Source of the DNA: an uncultured bacterium
GTDB lineage: Bacteria; Planctomycetota; UBA1135; GCA-002686595
Length of the DNA stretch: 55,323 nt
Direction of reading: 5' to 3'
Assembly (NCBI GenBank): GCA_937905825.1
Contig: CALCXM010000049.1
Coordinates: forward strand, 1 to 55,323
The translations under genes were made by a program, and so were the position numbers. The number at the start of each line of letters is the position of its first letter. The first letter of the stretch is position 1. Of this stretch, positions 15,024 to 23,138 are shown piece after piece. The notes beneath the pieces are model-generated. The model was given only the letters and a program-made list of their open reading frames with translations. It was not told the DNA's origin and did not search any database.

Positions 15024-17357
15024 TCACTCGTCCCCTGCCTTCTGCTGTTTCTGGATTTCCTCGAGCAACTGCACGGGGCCCGGTGCGTCGGGCATGAGTC
15101 GCTGCAAGCGGCTGGCCCAGTCGTGCGCCATTGGGAGTTGCTCACTGTCTAAGTAGAACGTGGCCAAGGCGAAGATGTAATCTGGATCTGCGGGTGCCAG
15201 GACTTGGGCGCGGATGAACGCGGACTCTGCCTGCGTGCGCTTGCCAATTTGGGCCAGCGCTAGCGCGGAGTTGTAATGCACCCGCGGCCGGTCGGGCATC
15301 AAACGGGCCGCCTGCATGAGTGCGTCCGAGCTTCCCTGCAAGTCGTCCATGCCCGCTAGCAAAAGGCCCAGGGAGTAGTGCAGTTCACCTTCTTCGGGCA
15401 GCCGTTCAATGGCATCCAAGAAGAGCTTGCGGGCTCCCAAGTGATCGCCCGTGCTGCTCAATAGGTTGCCCAAGTTGAAGATGCCTGGAAGGAACAGTTC
15501 GTCCAGGGCCAGGGACTGGCGATAGGCGGCCAGGGCTTCCCGACGTCGGCCGCGCCGTTCGTGCAAGACGCCCAGGTTCAGATGGGAGTAGGGCTCATCC
15601 GCGTTGACGCGCTGGGACGCCTCGAACTCAGCAAAGGCCTTGTCGAAGTCGGCCTTTTGCGGAGGGGTGAGTTTGGCTTCTGCCGGGCCTGCCAGGGCTT
15701 GGGCCGCGGCGATGCGCACGCGGTGATTGGGATCGGTCAACAGTTGCGGCACCAGTGCCGCGGGCACTTCCGGCTGTCCGCCGCGCAGGGCTCCGATCGC
15801 GGCCACGCGCAAGTGCACGTTGACATCACGTTCCAAAAGCAGGGAGGCGGCCGCTTGCATGGCGACCGGCGTTCCCGCGGGGAAGCGTTCCATGGCCGTG
15901 GCGCGCACGATGTCGGGAACCTCCTTGTCGAAGGGCAGCTTCACGAAGGCTTCTGCATCCGCCGGGGAACTCAGGTCGTTGAAGCCCAGGGCGCTGCTGA
16001 AGTGCGGGGCCGGTTGGTGGCCGTACCACTCTTCAATCTTTTGGGCGGCCCAGGTCGGACTCTCGTCTGCGTGACAGCCATTGCATGCATTCGGGGTGCC
16101 CAGGCGCAAGGACAAGTCCGGTCGCGGAATGCGCAAGCTATGGTCTCGACGGGGGTCGATGACCATGTACGTCGTGGCGGGCATGTGACAACCCACGCAG
16201 CGCGCGCCTTCACTGTCTTGCGGATGGAAGTGATGGGCAGGGGAGGCGTAGTCTTTCGCTTGCAAGCTGTCGAAGCGCTCGAGCGGCGGCGCGGGGGAGT
16301 GGCACTGGGCGCAGACCTGATCGCCCGGGGACCACAGGTCCAGACTGTGCGGATCGTGACAGTCCACACAGCTGACGCCCTTCTGGTGCATCTTGCTCTG
16401 CAAGAAGGAACCGTGCACAAAGACCTCTGCGCGGATCTGACCATCCGCGTGATAGAGAGCGGGGTCCAACAGAGACAGCTGATAGTGCCCGTCGAAGTCT
16501 CCCCCGATCGGCGGGTTCTCCGTCAAGGTCGTGCGGCGCGAGTGGCAGGCGGCGCAGGTGTTCAGGATTTGCTCGGGGTTGTCCCGCCGCAAATCAAACT
16601 CGAATCCCGACGGGGAGCCTGGGGGGCGTCCCGCTTGCCAAGTCTGCGCCAGGTCCACGTGTTGGCGCGCTGGACCGTGGCACGCTTGACAACCCACGTC
16701 GATCTCTTGCCACTTGCTCGCGTAGGTGTCGGTCTGCGCGTCGTAGTTCTTCTCGAAGGCCGTCGAGTGACAGCTGGCGCACTGTAGGTTCCAACTCTGG
16801 AAGCGTCCGGTCCAGTGGTAGGCGTCCCCCGCTTGCACCGGATTTGCTTGATTCAAATCGAACCAAGCGCCGCGCTCCACGTCCCAGGCGATGTCGAGGC
16901 ATTGCAGTCGTCCGCCCGGGAAGTCCACCAGGTACTGCTGCAGGGGGCGGGCGCCAAAGGTGTAACGCACCTGGTATTCGTGCATCTCCCCATCGGGACC
17001 CTCGGCTTCCACGAAGAACTCTGCGCCGCGCTTTTCGAAGCGCGTGACCCTGCGGGATTCGTTTCCCTGGGCGTCGACGACGGGGGCGCTCTCAAAACTC
17101 GTGTTGTCAAAGTCTGCGAGCACAGTTTGCGCCGTCGCTTCCTGCATCGCGAGGTCGTGATCCGACGCCTGCCAGCGTTGGCTCTGGTCCTCGTGGCAGC
17201 TCGCGCAAACTTCGCTGGAGACGAAGGCGCTGGAGTCGTAGCCCCCTTGAGTTGCGCCGGGGCTGGTGTCCTCGGGCGGCTCGGGGCTCCTTGAGCAACC
17301 GACCAGGCAGGAGCAACCGAGCAAGCAGACGAGTCCGAGTAGGAAGTGTTTACGCAT
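15024..17357 (-). CDS. Octaheme cytochrome c lipoprotein with HEAT-like and TPR repeats
   Basis: 777 residues. Lipoprotein signal with lipobox LVGC (Cys21). Eight CxxCH heme sites occur in the first ~410 residues: CASCH (51), CASCH, CQACH, CAACH, CVDCH, CAQCH, CVGCH and CNGCH. This order is typical of cytochrome c554/NrfA-like multiheme scaffolds (for example EVFVHGSFLQSKMHQKGVSC before VDCHDPHSL). The second half has a short HEAT-like stretch (VNVHLRVAAIGALRG, NHRVRIAAAQALAG) and then about five TPRs (PYSHLNLGVLHERRG, LFLPGIFNLGNLLSSTG, GELHYSLGLLLAGMDD). It is likely anchored on the periplasmic or outer-membrane face, moving electrons while the repeats bind a partner. The substrate is unknown. 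Confidence 0.9.
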   Translation of the reverse strand: MRKHFLLGLVCLLGCSCLVGCSRSPEPPEDTSPGATQGGYDSSAFVSSEVCASCHEDQSQRWQASDHDLAMQEATAQTVLADFDNTSFESAPVVDAQGNESRRVTRFEKRGAEFFVEAEGPDGEMHEYQVRYTFGARPLQQYLVDFPGGRLQCLDIAWDVERGAWFDLNQANPVQAGDAYHWTGRFQSWNLQCASCHSTAFEKNYDAQTDTYASKWQEIDVGCQACHGPARQHVDLAQTWQAGRPPGSPSGFEFDLRRDNPEQILNTCAACHSRRTTLTENPPIGGDFDGHYQLSLLDPALYHADGQIRAEVFVHGSFLQSKMHQKGVSCVDCHDPHSLDLWSPGDQVCAQCHSPAPPLERFDSLQAKDYASPAHHFHPQDSEGARCVGCHMPATTYMVIDPRRDHSLRIPRPDLSLRLGTPNACNGCHADESPTWAAQKIEEWYGHQPAPHFSSALGFNDLSSPADAEAFVKLPFDKEVPDIVRATAMERFPAGTPVAMQAAASLLLERDVNVHLRVAAIGALRGGQPEVPAALVPQLLTDPNHRVRIAAAQALAGPAEAKLTPPQKADFDKAFAEFEASQRVNADEPYSHLNLGVLHERRGRRREALAAYRQSLALDELFLPGIFNLGNLLSSTGDHLGARKLFLDAIERLPEEGELHYSLGLLLAGMDDLQGSSDALMQAARLMPDRPRVHYNSALALAQIGKRTQAESAFIRAQVLAPADPDYIFALATFYLDSEQLPMAHDWASRLQRLMPDAPGPVQLLEEIQKQQKAGDE

Positions 17358-17536
17358 AGTGTTCGAGTCCCGTACGGGGGCCGGCAGGATAGGCGATTCT
17401 CATGCTTTGAAGCACGCAAGCTACGGGGGTTTTGTGCCGTGGGACGTTACACTGCTTGGTCCCGGTCGAGCCTGATTGATCTCATGCGATTCGACCCAGC
17501 CAGAATACGCACCCCGACCCAAGCCCTAGGAGCCCC

Positions 17537-18988
17537 ATGACCACCCAATTCACCGGAACAGCCCAGGCTGATCCCTTGCACTACGGGTTCTTCGGAGTGG
17601 ATGACACGATCCTCTCCGCAGTGCTCTCCGAGGCCATGTCGAAGGGCGCGGACTACGCGGACCTCTACTTTCAACAGTCCCGGGGCAGCTCCTTGTCCCT
17701 AGAAGACGGCATCGTTTCGCGGGCCTCCAGCTCCGTGGATCGCGGCGTTGGCGTGCGTGTGGTCGTCGGAGATCAAACGGGCTACGCCTACAGCGAAGAC
17801 TTGGACTTGGACGCCATGCGCCAAGCCGCGCGCACCGCGGCATCGATCGCATCGGGAGGTGGAGGCGTGCCACCCCAGGCGTTCAAACGCGGCAAGCAAC
17901 ATGACCTCTACAGCATCTCCGAGCCCTGGGGGGAGGTGAACGTGAAGCGCAAGGTGCCCTTCTTGCAAGAGGTCGATCGCGTGGCGCGCTCCCTGGAGTC
18001 CGCCATTTCCAAAGTCAGCGTTGGCCTGCGGGATGCGGACAGTCGCGTGCTTGTCGCCAACAGTTGTGGAGAGGTCTACGCAGACGAGCGGCCCATGGGC
18101 GTGCTTTCGGTTTCGGTCACGGCCGAGAAGAAGGGCGAGATTCAGACTGGCTTCCAAAGCTTGGCGGGGCGCTTCGGCATCGAGCACTACACCCCCGAGC
18201 GCATCAAGCAGTTGGCTCAGGACGCCGTGACTCGCTGCATGGTGCTGTACGATGCGAGACGTCCTCCGGCGGGGGAGATGCCCGTGGTTCTGGCGGCCGG
18301 CGCTTCCGGCATCTTGCTGCACGAAGCCATCGGCCACGGCATGGAAGCCGATTGCAATCGCAAGGGACTCTCGGTGTTCTCGACCATGATGAACAAGAAG
18401 GTCGCGGAGGACTGCGTGACGATCGTGGACTCCGCCTTGCATCCCCATGAGCGGGGGGCCATCAACTTCGACGATGAAGGTTCAGCGAGTGAACGCACGA
18501 CCCTCGTGGAGGGTGGCGTTCTGCGCTCCTACCTGCACGACCGTTTGAGCGCGAAACACTACGGTCTGGATCAGTCGACAGGCTCCGGGCGGCGTCAGTC
18601 CTTCCGCTATCCACCCTTGCCGCGCATGCGCTGCACCTACATGGAGAACGGACCGCACAGCCGCGATGAGATCATCGAGTCCATCGACCACGGCATCCTG
18701 TGCGAGACCTTCTTGAACGGACAAGTCGCCATCGGTGCCGGGGACTACACCTTCTACGTGAAGAACGGTTGGTTGATCGAGGACGGCAAGATCACCGCGC
18801 CGATCAAAGACGTGAACATCATCGGCAACGGGCCCGAGTCGCTCTCGCGTATCACCATGGTCGCGAACGACATGAAAATCGATACGGGCGGTTGGACCTG
18901 TGGCAAGGGCGGCCAGAGTGTCCCCGTCTCCCAAGGCATGCCCACGACCCTGGTGTCGAAGATGACGGTTGGAGGCGAAAATGCGTGA
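17537..18988 (+). CDS. tldD: Metallopeptidase TldD
   Basis: 483 residues. Catalytic subunit of the TldD/TldE protease, which cleaves unfolded or modified peptides (CcdA and microcin B17 precursor in E. coli). The metal site HEAIGHGMEAD has His262, Glu263 and His267 in the HExxxH arrangement. N-terminal GADYADLYFQQSRGSSLSLE and C-terminal VAIGAGDYTFYVKNGWLIED are family blocks. ATG with AGGAG 4 nt upstream. It overlaps tldE by 8 nt, which implies coupled expression and fits the heterodimer. Confidence 0.96.
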   Translation: MTTQFTGTAQADPLHYGFFGVDDTILSAVLSEAMSKGADYADLYFQQSRGSSLSLEDGIVSRASSSVDRGVGVRVVVGDQTGYAYSEDLDLDAMRQAARTAASIASGGGGVPPQAFKRGKQHDLYSISEPWGEVNVKRKVPFLQEVDRVARSLESAISKVSVGLRDADSRVLVANSCGEVYADERPMGVLSVSVTAEKKGEIQTGFQSLAGRFGIEHYTPERIKQLAQDAVTRCMVLYDARRPPAGEMPVVLAAGASGILLHEAIGHGMEADCNRKGLSVFSTMMNKKVAEDCVTIVDSALHPHERGAINFDDEGSASERTTLVEGGVLRSYLHDRLSAKHYGLDQSTGSGRRQSFRYPPLPRMRCTYMENGPHSRDEIIESIDHGILCETFLNGQVAIGAGDYTFYVKNGWLIEDGKITAPIKDVNIIGNGPESLSRITMVANDMKIDTGGWTCGKGGQSVPVSQGMPTTLVSKMTVGGENA

Positions 18989-20294
18989 GGAACTGCTAGA
19001 ACAGGCCAAGCTCGCTGTCGAGTTGGGATTGAAGGCCGGCGCCGATGAGGTCGTCGCCGGGGTCAACTGGGGCCGCAGCCTCAGCTACGAGTGGCGCGAT
19101 GGTCGCTTGGAAACCGTGCAAGAGAGCATCAGTCGTCAACTGGGCCTGGCGGTCTACGTGGACGGTCGTTTCTCCACGTGCAGCACCAACGACTTGGACC
19201 CCGCGCGCTTGAAACGCTTTGCGGAAGACACGGTGGAGCTCACGCGCTGCCTGGAAGTCGATCCCCATCGCCACATCACGCCGCCGAAACTCTACGAAGG
19301 CCGCTCCACGGCGGACCTCGATCTGGTCGACGCGACCATGGGGGACTTGACCCGTGAGCAGCGCATCGAGTGGTGCAAAGAGATGGACGACGTGGCGCGC
19401 GCCGTGACGGGCATCGTGGCTGCGGAGAACGAAGTTTCTGACAGTCATAGCGTCAGCGCGCGGGCCAGCTCCAATGGCTTCGCCGGCACCTCGGAAGGCA
19501 CCAGTGCGCACATGTACACCAAGGCCTCCGCGCTAGACGGCGAGAAGCGACCGGAGAGCTACTACTACATGGCCGCGATCCACATGCGGGACCTGGGCAC
19601 GGCACGGGAGATCGCCGAGGAGGCGACCCGTCGTACCTTGGCACGGGTCGGTGCCGGCCCGGTTGCGAGTGCGCGCACCACCATGATCCTCGATCCGGAG
19701 ATTGGCGGACGATTCTTGGGTCGCATCTTTGGGGCCTTGAGCGCGGGCGCGGTGCAGCAGAAGCGATCCTTTCTCGTGGACAGCTTGAACCAGCCGATCG
19801 CCTCCGAGCTTTTGACGTTGACCGACGAGCCCCTGCTCGTTGGCGGAGGCGGTTCGCAACACTACGACGGCGAAGGCATCGCCTCGCGCAGGCGACCGGT
19901 CATTGAGCAGGGTGTCCTGCGAACCTTTTTCGTGGACACCTACTACGGCAGCAAGCTCGGTTGGGAGCCCACCACCGCGGGCAGCTCCAACACGGTCTTC
20001 GAGCACGGTGAGCGCGACTTGGCTGCGATCCTCGCGGGTTGCGAGGACGGGATCTACGTCACCTCCTGGCTCGGTGGCAACGCCGACATGACCACCGGGG
20101 ACTTCTCCTTTGGCCTGACCGGTCACCTCGTTAAGGGGGGCGAGCTCGTGGCGCCAATCTCGGAGATGAACGTGACGGGTAACTACAAGGAGATCCTCAA
20201 GGGCCTGGTGGAAGTCGGCAACGACCCGATTCCTTGGTCGAGCTTCCGCGCCCCGACCCTGGTCTTCGAGAAGGTGCAGTTCGGCGGGCTCTAG
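18981..20294 (+). CDS. tldE: TldE/PmbA, non-catalytic partner of TldD
   Basis: 437 residues. Homologue of TldD lacking the HExxxH site, as expected for TldE; it completes the heterodimeric protease. Family features: GADEVVAGVNWGRSLSYEWR at the N-terminus, then SSNGFAGTSEGTSAHMYTKA, ILDPEIGGRFLGRIFGAL, FFVDTYYGSKLGWEPTTAGS and TGDFSFGLTGHLVKGGELV. ATG at 18981 with GGAGG five nt upstream, inside the end of tldD. A strong intrinsic terminator lies at 20381-20420. Confidence 0.95.
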   Translation: MREELLEQAKLAVELGLKAGADEVVAGVNWGRSLSYEWRDGRLETVQESISRQLGLAVYVDGRFSTCSTNDLDPARLKRFAEDTVELTRCLEVDPHRHITPPKLYEGRSTADLDLVDATMGDLTREQRIEWCKEMDDVARAVTGIVAAENEVSDSHSVSARASSNGFAGTSEGTSAHMYTKASALDGEKRPESYYYMAAIHMRDLGTAREIAEEATRRTLARVGAGPVASARTTMILDPEIGGRFLGRIFGALSAGAVQQKRSFLVDSLNQPIASELLTLTDEPLLVGGGGSQHYDGEGIASRRRPVIEQGVLRTFFVDTYYGSKLGWEPTTAGSSNTVFEHGERDLAAILAGCEDGIYVTSWLGGNADMTTGDFSFGLTGHLVKGGELVAPISEMNVTGNYKEILKGLVEVGNDPIPWSSFRAPTLVFEKVQFGGL

Positions 20295-20380
20295 GGGTCT
20301 GGCCGACAGGGGGCAGTTTCTCGATTGGGTTCCACGGATCGAGAGCCAAGGCGCCGGGCTTTCAAAATAGGGCATGGGGA

Positions 20381-20420
20381 GCCGAGGGAGCCGAATTGGG
20401 CTCCCTCGGCTTTCTTTGTG
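20381..20420 (+). terminator. Intrinsic terminator of the tldD-tldE operon
   Basis: A perfect 12-bp stem, GCCGAGGGAGCC at 20381-20392 with its complement at 20399-20410, encloses a 6-nt loop (GAATTG) and is followed directly by TTTCTTTGTGTTTG. This is the clearest rho-independent terminator in the window. Confidence 0.88.
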
Positions 20421-20424
20421 TTTG

Positions 20425-20452
20425 TTGATTCGCCCGTAATTACGGGGATAAT
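20425..20452 (+). promoter_or_regulatory. Sigma70-like promoter with a palindrome filling its spacer
   Basis: TTGATT (20425-20430) and GATAAT (20447-20452) match four and five of six consensus positions and are 16 bp apart. The spacer contains a perfect 14-bp palindrome, CCCGTAATTACGGG, at 20433-20446. A dimeric regulator bound there would occlude or twist the promoter. It probably drives the repeat protein at 20535. Confidence 0.5.
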
Positions 20453-20491
20453 TGCCAACTCGGATTGAGTCAGCGCAATTGGGCAATCGAA

Positions 20492-20519
20492 GAAGGGGAC
20501 GCGTCTAGCCCCCTTTTTT
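20492..20519 (+). terminator. Terminator-like hairpin just before the next ATG
   Basis: GAAGGGG (20492-20498) can pair with CCCCTT (20510-20515), followed by further T residues to 20519. It sits 15 nt before the ATG at 20535 and downstream of the promoter at 20425-20452, so it could be a leader attenuator rather than an operon terminator. The stem is only about 6 bp. Confidence 0.45.
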
Positions 20520-20534
20520 CCGCGATATTGCCCC

Positions 20535-23138
20535 ATGCATCACGTCTCTTCCTGGCGAAACCCGATTTCGATCTCCATCGGTACCCTGCTCACCATCGGC
20601 CTCGTTGCCCTGCCGGCGACTTACCGCCGACCGGCAGCACCGACCTTCGTGTCCGTTCCGCAAGAGGAGGTCGAAACCCGCAGCTGGTTCGGCTTGGCCG
20701 AGGGCTTGAGCTTGCCTGGCATCAGCGGCAGCAGCGTGTCCTGGCGTCCCGCTGGGCCCTTGCAGTTTGACGAGACCAGGGACGGACGCGGTCACCTCAC
20801 CGGCTACTTGGTGGAAGTCTCGGACTCGGCAGCGATCATCGAAGTGGACCTGCACTTTGCCGAGAGCGTGAGAGAGGAGTGGGGCGACGAAGGCCCCGGC
20901 AGCTTTGCACAAGTGAGCGGCACTCTGCTCGGCTTTGGCAGTCTCTCGGGCGGTATGTTGCAGGTGGAAACCAGTCGCAACGTAGCCCTGCAGTCCACGG
21001 GCCAACGGGGTCGTCTCAGCATGCGAACCGAATGGGTGCGCCTGCCGAGCGCCGGACACCTTTCGGAATTCCCGCGCAAGTCGGTGATCGAGTTTGGCCT
21101 GAACTTCAGCGCGGAGGCCATCTGGGGAGCGCAGGGTTTGAGCTTTGAGTTCGGGGGAATGGATGAGCCCTTCGAGTTGGTCGCCGGCGGACACTTGATC
21201 GAGCAGTCCCGCGGTTCCGCTTGGATGAGTGCCGTCATCGAACAACCGAGCCATCCGGGCAATCGTTTTCAACTGGAACTCTCCGCGTCGCGCGACAGCA
21301 ACTCGCCGATGGCGGACAACCATGGGGGACCCGGGGAAGGATTCTGGCGCAAGTACGATCAAGTGACCGGTACCCTGCGAGGAATCGAGCGCATGAGTGG
21401 AGCCCTCTTGCGGCTTGACTCCGACGGAGCCCTCTTGGAAGTGGGGGGCGCAGGCGTTGACGGAGCGCTGCAAGCGGCCTTGACTGAACTCGTGGTGCGC
21501 GTCGTGTCCGAGTCGGACCTTTCGCACTCCTTCGATGAACGCAGTCGCGCCCTGGTGCGAGTGGAACTCGGCTTGGACTCCACGGAGTTCGCCTTTGAAG
21601 CAACCGGGGACAAGGGATCCCGGGACCGTCGCACCTACGCCATGGACCTGGGAGACCTGGGCCGCGACTTTCACTTTCGGGCTGGCGGCATCTTCACCGA
21701 ACGCCACGACGGCAGCGCGCGCCTGGCGGGCGAGCTGGTGCGCGCGAGCGATCCGCAGGCTACCTACTACTTGGACATGAGCTTGAGCGAACCCGAGGCC
21801 AGTGACCTCGAGGGCAAGAGCTCCAATCACCTGCAGGACTGGACCTATTCGGAGAATAGCGGCCCCGTGGACCGTTCCTCTTGGCGCGCCTACCGCAAGT
21901 TGGAAGGGACGTTGGTCGGAATGCGTGGGCGTGCTGGGCAGAGCTTTCAGCTGCAATCAAATGGGCAACCCATTCAACTGGGCCTCGGCGCCAACGGACG
22001 CAGTTTGACCTATGGTGCCTTTGCCGCCTTCGAGTTCAAGTCGAGCGTGGATCGCCGAAACGGTCAGGGTCACCTGAGTTTCGACCTACGCGCCGCCAGT
22101 GAAGAGGGTTTGGAGCTTGGCCAAGCGCAGCCCTGGCTGGAGCAGTTGGGCATGGACCTGGAGCTTGTGTCTGGGGGGCATCTGACGCAGGCAGCTCACG
22201 GTGGCGCGCAAATCAGCGCCGTGCTGGCGCGCAAGTCCTTCCCCAACCAACGCATGTTGCTCAACCTGCAATTGAGCCATCGGGAGCACATGAATCGAGG
22301 CGAGGGGACCAGCAACTCGGCCACGCGTTTCGCTAGCATGCGCGGGCGATTGCTCGGATTGGAAGATCTACGTGGTGCCGAGGTCGAGTTTCGATCCGGC
22401 GGACGTGCGGCCAGCATGGGCCTCGGCGCTGGTGGGGACGAAGCGCGCCACGGCTTGCGCATACCCTACGACCTGCGAATCCTCTCCCAACCGAATTCGG
22501 ACCAGCGCATCGAGGCTTCGGAAAGCAGCGGCGTGCTCAGCTGCAACCTCTCTCGCACGCTGCTGCAGCGGGCGCAACAGGCCCGGGCCCTGCCCTGTGT
22601 GCGTGCTCCAAAAGCGCGCGCGCTGTACCTTCCAGGGATCGCCGAGGACTTGCACTTCCCGACGGGCGGCTCCTTCGAGGAGTTCGCAGATGGCACAGCG
22701 GTGCTCACGGGACGGCTTGTCAGTGCCTCTGATTCAAGCATCGAGTTTGAGGTTCGCATCGACTTCGACCAACGCATGAACACGGGGCAAGTCTCTGCTA
22801 CGCGCCGCATCTTCCCAGCCAACGCCTACATCGAAGCGGGCGGGCCCGTGGATCCAGGGACCTGGCATAGTTACGGCCGGGCCCGGGGGATCTTGGTGGG
22901 GGCCGGCGAGCTCGCTGGTTCCGCCTTGGAAATCGAGGGGGATGATTTGGCTCTTGAAGTCGGGATCGGTGCCAACCAACGCAACTTGGAATACGGTGCC
23001 TGCGGAGAGTTCGATCTGCGGCTCTTGAGCCAGCCGATCACTTCCTGGGGCAGCTTGCCGGAGACCTACGTCTGGGGCGAAGTGCACTTGGACCTGCCCC
23101 GTGGGGAGGACTCAGAGGCTTCGGCTCGGGCGCAGTAG
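20535..23138 (+). CDS. Secreted protein built of five divergent ~150-residue repeats
   Basis: 867 residues with a signal-anchor or signal peptide at ~12-30 (ISIGTLLTIGLVALPA). Five modules are visible at about 70-195, 204-345, 368-518, 538-675 and 698-853. Each has G-G-x-[FL] with an acidic pair, D-G-x-A-x-L-x-G-x-L-V-x-A-S-D, an alternating hydrophobic strand, Y/F-x-x-x-x-G-x-L-x-G-x-x-x-L-x-G, L-x-V-G-[IL]-G-A-N-x-R and a closing LSQP. Module 5 is best preserved (GGPVDPGTWHSYGRARG, LEVGIGANQRNLEYGA). The strand-rich pattern suggests beta sandwiches. I do not recognise the family and see no catalytic motif. Its last 27 nt overlap the convergent exporter gene. Confidence 0.78.
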   Translation: MHHVSSWRNPISISIGTLLTIGLVALPATYRRPAAPTFVSVPQEEVETRSWFGLAEGLSLPGISGSSVSWRPAGPLQFDETRDGRGHLTGYLVEVSDSAAIIEVDLHFAESVREEWGDEGPGSFAQVSGTLLGFGSLSGGMLQVETSRNVALQSTGQRGRLSMRTEWVRLPSAGHLSEFPRKSVIEFGLNFSAEAIWGAQGLSFEFGGMDEPFELVAGGHLIEQSRGSAWMSAVIEQPSHPGNRFQLELSASRDSNSPMADNHGGPGEGFWRKYDQVTGTLRGIERMSGALLRLDSDGALLEVGGAGVDGALQAALTELVVRVVSESDLSHSFDERSRALVRVELGLDSTEFAFEATGDKGSRDRRTYAMDLGDLGRDFHFRAGGIFTERHDGSARLAGELVRASDPQATYYLDMSLSEPEASDLEGKSSNHLQDWTYSENSGPVDRSSWRAYRKLEGTLVGMRGRAGQSFQLQSNGQPIQLGLGANGRSLTYGAFAAFEFKSSVDRRNGQGHLSFDLRAASEEGLELGQAQPWLEQLGMDLELVSGGHLTQAAHGGAQISAVLARKSFPNQRMLLNLQLSHREHMNRGEGTSNSATRFASMRGRLLGLEDLRGAEVEFRSGGRAASMGLGAGGDEARHGLRIPYDLRILSQPNSDQRIEASESSGVLSCNLSRTLLQRAQQARALPCVRAPKARALYLPGIAEDLHFPTGGSFEEFADGTAVLTGRLVSASDSSIEFEVRIDFDQRMNTGQVSATRRIFPANAYIEAGGPVDPGTWHSYGRARGILVGAGELAGSALEIEGDDLALEVGIGANQRNLEYGACGEFDLRLLSQPITSWGSLPETYVWGEVHLDLPRGEDSEASARAQ

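Noticed and set aside
15561..16787. 408-codon plus-strand frame antisense to the octaheme gene
   Set aside because: The opposite strand has eight heme motifs and a lipoprotein signal; the antisense frame has no signal or domain.
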